Shown here: piece by piece, positions 57,467-64,000 of the stretch | Position numbering within the stretch: the first letter of the stretch is position 1 | Layout of the letters: each line of letters begins with the position of its first letter | NCBI GenBank assembly: GCA_943737045.1 | Contig: CALSFV010000105.1 | Span: 124,001 to 188,000 of the forward strand | Source: Parapristionchus giblindavisi | Lineage: Eukaryota > Nematoda > Chromadorea > Rhabditida > Diplogasteridae | DNA: 64,000 nucleotides | Reading direction: 5' to 3' | The notes under the pieces: generated by a model | Seen by the model: the letters and a program-made list of their open reading frames with translations, nothing else | Told to the model about the DNA's origin: nothing | Databases searched by the model: none | Made by a program: the position numbers and the translations under genes

Positions 57467-59800
57467 TATGCGTTGTTAAATTTGACTTACGCGTTAAATT
57501 TCACTAAATATGCGTCGGCGTATTTTTTAGAGTTTTTTGAGTTTCAAGTGGAAAAGCCTGAATGTCCATGGGGCTACCGTAACCACCGATAAGTTATGAT
57601 TGACTACCGTAATCCTTCACAGTAATTTCGTAGACCATTTTCCACTTGGAACCCAACACACACCAAAATTGATACGTACGTATACGTAGTGAAATGTAAT
57701 GCGCGTTTATCTGAAGGCCTTAACAAATGCAATACAATTATATGAGGAAATTATATGTATCATATATTGATTATTATTATACTTATTATTGATTCATTTT
57801 TTTCTGTGTGTGTTTAAAAACATTTATAATTTAAGATTAAAACGTGAGACGACACTCGACAACAGGAATTTCCTAGAAGTGTATACCCTAAATTTGTCAG
57901 CATCCTATTCGTAATTCAACGATAAAACAAATCAAATTCATCATGTCTATCGTTGCAATGCAAAGTTCGTGAATTGTGCTGATTTTTTGGCACCATGCCA
58001 AGAACAATCTTGTTGTCGGACTTCTTCGGAGAGTCGTCGGTGTTCTTATTGATCTCATGAACCCCTCTAATATTGAGAAATATTGAAATATTATAAAATG
58101 CATTCTATCGTTCAATCACTATTTTTTTTATTTATCCAGCATAAATATTATGCATTATTGTTCACGAAAATGCGAAGATCAAAGACCAAATACGGTATAA
58201 ATAAGATGTGTGATCCAGTAAAAAAAGTCCGCGAACTGCTACAGTATCGGCTCAAAAAATAAATATTCGCTCAGAAATCAAAATACCATTACTCTTCGTT
58301 TTGATGCTGCAACTTCTAGATTTTCACAACAAGTATCATATTATTCGCCGCTAGGAAAAGGAAAATGGGGAATATTTTGAAGCCATGATGTTCGCCACAG
58401 TATTTTTTAGTAAACCTACGAAAAAACCACAAAAAGTGGAACTGAAAAGTAGTTTTTCGTAGACCTCTTCAGTGAAATAGTTTTTACATATTTCGAAAAC
58501 GGTAATTCGCTCACGTGACACCTTCCCACCAATTTGCTCCATCCATCATCTTTATTTTAGTAATCGTTTGTTGAGAGTTTATTGATTACTTATTATTTCA
58601 TAATTATTTCGATAGTCTCGTTCATGCGTGAGCATGTGATAAATATATAAATATATAATTATGTGGTTTTATATTATTCGTTTTATTCACATGCTGCCTT
58701 CATCAATCGATATTTGTTTCGGCGTTGTTAAAGAGATTATAATAAAAAAAGTTGCATTGTTCTGCACTCTTGATTTTTCTTAGGCTTTTCTTCAAGCACC
58801 ACGTCCACCCACGGTCCCTATCCATCGCAATCATGGTCAACACATACTCACTCTCTAAACATAGAAACACGTTGTGGCTGTGGCTGACTACTCTCGTACC
58901 AAATAAACAAGTGTATTTTATACGGTCAATAACGAATGCTCGCAGGAATTATGAAATATGTTTCAGAATATTTATATAGGCCGGTGCTGTTCTCGCTTTT
59001 TGATCAGATCTTGTTGTGCATAAAATAAATAATTATCTCTCAAACAAAGTCAATATATATAAAGGACGGAAAGTCTAAATTCGAGGTGCCTTTAAAGACG
59101 TTAACGATTTTCAGTCCGTAAAATTCACGATTCACGAAAATACTTTTCAAATCGATTTCATGTAACGATTCGTATTTTTTTTGCTGCAACTTTTAAGAAA
59201 GAGACCCTTGAGTTTGCATGATTGACTCCCGCAACGATTAACACGGGGCAGAATGGATATTTTATATGGAAATGGGACGATGGAAAAGTGAGAGAATCAG
59301 GTATGCAAATCGGATATGCACTCTCTTGCCTTAAAAGTTGTACTTTCAAAGTGCATAGCAAGCTTCAAAAAAGTAGCAAAGTATTCAAGGCAATATTTCT
59401 ATGAGGTCTGAGATTGTTCATTTCTGCCTGATATTCTACACTGGAGCAGTCGCCTTTCGTAATTCTATGATTATTCGGATTGCCTAGAAGATTGAAAGTT
59501 ACACCATGTAAGATTAACTTCTAATAATAAATATTTATCGCATCTTTAAATTTAATGACGGAGTTAAAAGAAAATAATAGAAAGAACTAATGATAAAATA
59601 AAAAGAAGCGGAAAGAACTGTAACAAAATGCATTCTAAGAGTTATGTTAGACTAAAGCGCACAAATGGCTTGGGGTTCCTTAAGATTTGTATAAAACAGG
59701 GATAGTTTTCGCTGAGTAACCGCTTAAATTAACCTCTTAAATTAGAAAAAAATAAATATTAAAAGAAATATATTTCAGGTCCGTTGAATCCTGCGATTCA
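57467..59800. other. Spacer between transporter copies
   Basis: No gene recognised. A decayed relative of the 8267/13952 MITE (TTTCAAGTGGAAAAGCCTG, then a complement TTTTCCACTTGGAACCC) lies at about 57540-57700. From about 59190 the upstream region shared with copy A begins, and ATTTCAG at 59772-59778 is the likely acceptor before the copy B ATG. Confidence 0.5.
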
Positions 59801-62800
59801 ATGCAAATGTACGTTTTGATACTTTCTTAATTATATAAATGTATTTTTTCTTAATTAATAATATTATTATAATTATAATAATAATTATTATTTAATTAAA
59901 TGACAAATGAGATTTTTGTTTAGAGAAGTTCCGAGTGATGTCCACAATAATAAGTGAGTATCGTAATCACATTGTTCTTTCAAAGCCAAAACAACCGCTC
60001 AACATGCAAACTCTATTGCACCGTTACATTTGCATTACGTGCCTACGCCGTAACCTCTTCTGTCTTTACGGCGGAGGTTACGGCGTAGGAACGTAAGACA
60101 AATGTGACGATGCATATCTTATACAATGGTCTTTCGCTTGTCTGGATATCAAAGAAAATATCTTGAACAAGAACTCTGTGTAATGTATAGTACGGTGACT
60201 AAGCATGGCCGAATAATTGATTATTAAACTGATTAACAAATTGAAGATCAGCAAATTTTTCTGCGAAGAAATTTTCCTCGTCAGACGAAGTTGCAGCGAT
60301 TTGGTAGGAATTCGTTAAAAGAATAAATATAAATTTAAATATTTTTAGCAAGTCTCCAGCATCAGCGCAACCTACTGTGCAGGGGTAAGTTTTAAGTTTT
60401 AAAGATAAATAAACAAATAAATATATTTAACACCAGTTCCGAGATTAACTACCCCTAGAGGGCCATCATTACACATTCAATCGATCTTTTGATGGGAAAT
60501 CTTTCGCGATGACGAATCGTTGAATTTATATTATATTACAACACCGGTTCCGTGTAAGGGTCAGATCCTCTCCAGACAAATAGGAAGCATGGGGTAAAGA
60601 ACCATGATGTGCGCTCTATTGGCAAACCAGCAAAACCGCCTACGGCAAAAAAAACCGAACTGCAAAACAGTCTCGGCTAATGCTAACCAGGAAATGTTGA
60701 ATCATTCCGCTGGAGATATGAAAGTAGTCATGAGACCACGGAGATGTTGCACCATTCCCTTGTCAGTAGAGTTGGCTATTCGGGTGTTGCGGGCCCGCAA
60801 TGGCTCGTAAAAACATTGCGGGCCCGCAACCTCCTAGAGAGGCGAGGGGGAGCGATTCCGGGCGCGCGAAATGGTTCACTTCACAAGGGAAGCACCAGTT
60901 GCGACGGAAACGATTCTGAAAACGATCTATATGGGTAGCAAGGGTTGAGGGGGACATGGAAAAAAATTGGTTTCTAAAGTTGCTTACGGGACCTACTAAT
61001 CGATATTTATTAAACAAATACGCCATCAAATTGCGAAAATGTTCGGAAATATCCTGAGAATTTCGATAATACAACGAAAATGATGTTGAGGAAGCTTTTA
61101 AAAAATAGTAAAAACATTTTGACGGGGAGCGGGAAGCGGTGAGAAAGTATCTATAGATGCGGGCCCGCATCGCATTGCGGGCCCGTAATGCATTGAGGGC
61201 CCGCATCCCGCAACCCGAATAGCCAACTCTACTTGTCAGAACCAGGAGCCCAATACCCAACAGTTTTGCTATTCGACGGCACTGATGGTTCGTTACCGCC
61301 ATGCTTGTTCACCACTTGTCCCTAGGGATCAGGCCCTTATAATTTAATTTAATTTATCTTACATTAAATATATGTGACAGCAAGTGATAAATGAATAGCG
61401 TGAATTATAATGGGTGGAATCGGGGGGGGGGGGAGAGGGAAGAAATAAAAGTAATTAAGCTATTTGTAGGGCGGAGTCCGCGTATATCCTTTTAGACGAA
61501 CCAGATCTAACTTATAACAATGTTTTGGAAAGATACGGTAAACAGTAAAAGATCAAAGATCAAAGATTAAAGATCAATCATTTCAGGTCGTTGGAAGCAT
61601 ATTCGTCTGGAGGTTTCTGTTAGATTTCTGATTGCCATGTTCACAATCTTCTTTTGGGTGTACCTGTGAGTATTAATATTGCAGTAAAGACACACCCCGA
61701 GCTAATGCAGCGTTCAGAACTTGAGAAATGCACGAAAATGAGGAAAATGCTGCTCATTGTCAGAAGTTCACGCGGAAATTGCCCGAAAGTGCTCGATCTT
61801 GTCTCGAAAAAGATGGTTTTAAAACTTTGAAACATTTTAAACAGTTCTTTCATGTAAAACTAAATAAGCTAATTTACACAGTATACTATTGAAACAAATA
61901 TCGTATGAATCAGACTAAAAACCCATTAAAATTTGCATAAAATCATCGAAAATAAGGATTTATTGAGCATTTTCTTCTGAACAGTATTTTCCGCATTTTC
62001 GTGCATTTTCCAAGTTTTGAACACCACATAAATTGAATTTTCCATTGCCCGAAGTCATTTATCTGAGCTCTGGGACCTCAGCACGCCCAGACAAATCTGT
62101 CGTTTAGCGGCAACCATTCCCTCCCTAATAGTTCTGTGCTTGATAAAGGTCAATAAACTGTAATAATGAAAAAAACTGTGACATCATTGTTTTACATATT
62201 ATAAAATTATTAATATTTATTTTAGCAATGCTGTGGATGCGGTTGACAAGAACCTTAACTATATGATCAAGGGAGAACGACCATACTGTGTCTGTAACAG
62301 GAGCGCCCTTACATTAGGAAAATATGAACGATCTATTGCAATAGTCAGTGTAATTTTCAAAAAAATGTAAATATATTATACGGCACGAAACGTGGTCATC
62401 CGCTATCTAGTCAGAAATTTTACCAACGTGTCTCGACCGCGAATATTGTTGAGTATTATAGAGTCATCGAATCGATGGAAAGTTGATAATCAAGATAGGC
62501 GGTACACTGTTTGGTGGATTATCTAGCCCAATATGGCAGACGTAAGTAATTCAAGTTTTTTTATTTATTATTCGCGCAATCAATCAACATAATATGTGAA
62601 CTTCGCTAAGCGATTACCGACAAACGTGACGTCACAACTGGGCAGTACTTCCGAATACCGGGCCTGTCCAAGAAGACACGAAAAAATTAAATAAACATGA
62701 AGGAAAGAGCATTTTACACTGGGTCTTTTATATTATACCTTCGGAATGGGACTCTGAATTAGTGCTTACAATAGTATGTGGAACATTTGCCAAAAAGTTT

Positions 62801-63887
62801 CCACCTACACATTTGACGTCAAGAGAGTTTGAAAAAAAACGCAACGACAAAAGCGCAACTCGCGAAAACTTCGGACATAGTTTTCCTATCATGGTCAGGT
62901 TGGACTTTTTTAACTCAGCCTTAGCCTCAGGGCTATTACGTCGTTATCTGGTCTTTGATCTCTGACCCTTTTGTCGGTTGCGCTTTTGTCGTTGCTGTTT
63001 TGTAATTCCTCCCGACGTCACGTTTGTTGGCAAACGGTTTCCCAACGTTCATGGATACGGATCTAGCGATTATTAAAGGTTATTCGGTCGCCGTAAACCC
63101 TTCCTCTGCTCGCTTATCACTGCTTCCATAACAACAATCACACTATCCATCGCGACAAACGCTCAACTTCTCTTCATCGCCTATATCATCTTCTCCACCG
63201 CTGCTTCAGTACGTTGTGTCCGTGACACGGCGAACTACCCACCCAACCACCCGATCGATTACTGTAGTTGTCACATTTCAGATCTCCTTTACTAGTGCTG
63301 TCGTCGGCTTGGTCGAGATAATGCCGTACAAGATACGGTTTCTGTCGATAATACCTTTTTGCTACCAAATGACCCTGCTATATGTAAGTTAATACATTGA
63401 AAAAATCCATGGCTTTTTTACCTCAGTGGAAACATTCACAGTACTATAATTGAATTAATCGCTTATAAGCATACATATACATATTAGTGGTAATTTTCCC
63501 TGTCAAAATCCCCTGCAAAAAAAAGGGAATCATAGCCTTAGTTAAGAACTCACCTGGGATTGCTTACAATTAGAAAGATATTTTATGCGAGTATTTGCTC
63601 TTTTTGCCATTACTTGTGTGCAAAAGTCAAAGAGGAGAGATTGAAAATAATGTTTCCTTGGCACATATAACAAATCTTATCTATTAAGCAATCTATCTAT
63701 TGCTAATTGCTTGTTAGACTAATTTGAGACTTTCCACTACGGCAATGCTCTCTCGCTTTCTTTGTTTTTGAAATTGCAAAATTGCAATTCAGGATGGGGC
63801 AATTCTTCTCAACTTCGCGGTCGATTTGAACAGCGTTGTTCTTATCTGTTCTGGACTCTACGCTCTCGCATTCATCCTTGCCTTCCT
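59801..63887 (+). CDS. MFS transporter, SLC22/SV2-like, tandem copy B (partial)
   Basis: Second copy of the transporter at 41063-57466, running past the window end. Exons: 59801-59808, 59924-59953, 60247-60303, 60349-60384, 61496-61537, 61587-61665, 62226-62349, 62462-62541, 63079-63208, 63282-63383, 63793-63887. Same lengths and phases as the matching copy A exons. Residues conserved between copies include the N-terminal SAKK and KSP words, LERYGRWKHIR, GERPYCVCNRS, KIGGTLFGGLSS, FGRRKPFLCSL (MFS loop 2-3 signature) and CSGLYAL. The open frame and the preference for conservative changes suggest purifying selection in this part. As in copy A, a small exon between 60384 and 61496 seems to be missing from my model, since phases do not meet there. 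Substrate unknown. Confidence 0.78.
60015..60117. mobile_element. Palindromic MITE, ATGCACCGTTACA family
   Basis: GCACCGTTACATTTGCATTACG to GACAAATGTGACGATGCAT in copy B intron 2; same family as 21272-21384. Confidence 0.75.
60765..61232. mobile_element. Inverted-repeat element with GCGGGCCCGC words
   Basis: Ends AGAGTTGGCTATTCGGGTG and the complement at 61212-61230. GCGGGCCCGCAAT-like words occur near both ends. About 465 bp, in a copy B intron; copy A lacks it. The frame on the minus strand at 60763-61302 starts in flanking DNA and has no recognisable domain. Confidence 0.65.
62608..63058. mobile_element. Palindromic MITE with an internal insertion, copy B intron 8
   Basis: Left part GCGATTACCGACAAACGTGACG, right part GACGTCACGTTTGTTGGCAAACG then CATGGATACG. 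Between them (about 62650-63005) is extra sequence with GTCGTTGC / GCGCAACTCGCG words. Matches 46371-46460 in copy A, which lacks the extra part. Confidence 0.65.
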
Positions 63888-64000
63888 GTAAGATTATTGT
63901 AATATAAACTCTTGACCATTCGGTAGAACCATGAATGACCAGGAATTATGAATTACCACTCGTGATAACGTATTGAATCGTCAAATCATGAATGATTAAT

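Overview
The window looks like nuclear DNA of a nematode, most likely a diplogastrid close to Pristionchus. This rests on genes cut into many small exons by short introns, the A/T-rich introns full of ATTGATTG runs, donor sites that recur as GTACGGTAG or GTATACGGTAG, and upstream acceptor-like TTTCAG sites suitable for spliced-leader trans-splicing. The species call is inference.

Layout. (1) 1-791, + strand: 3' part of a Ras-superfamily GTPase (M-Ras/R-Ras type) ending in CaaX box CSIM. (2) 1638-21682, + strand: a 31-exon gene for an FHIP-family protein (FTS-Hook-FHIP cargo adaptor complex for dynein). The exons join in one frame to 985 residues. Its 6.1 kb intron 16 carries a complete LTR retrotransposon (8440-13796) with identical 358 bp LTRs, a GATGG target duplication and one open gag-pol frame. 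It landed in the loop of an older palindromic MITE. (3) 22773-32867, + strand: a 27-exon gene for a HIRIP3-like histone chaperone, 719 residues. A large intron contains a complete six-exon gene on the opposite strand (25605-26915). (4) 32868-41040: about 8 kb without a recognised gene. It holds long palindromic (foldback) elements, pieces of non-LTR retrotransposons and short satellites. (5) 41063-57466 and 59801-63887 (running off the end): two tandem copies of a multi-membrane-spanning MFS transporter gene, sharing exon structure and about 0.7 kb of upstream sequence. Copy A introns are swollen by transposons and some of its joins do not close. Copy B is compact and open as far as it can be seen.

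The genes do not form an obvious pathway or operon. The Ras, FHIP and HIRIP3 homologues are ordinary conserved genes. What stands out is the accessory DNA: at least five families of foldback or MITE-like elements, several nested inside each other with readable target-site duplications, most of them inside transcribed introns, where they would form long RNA hairpins. All exon models are manual reading of splice sites and frame; no transcript data or database search was available.
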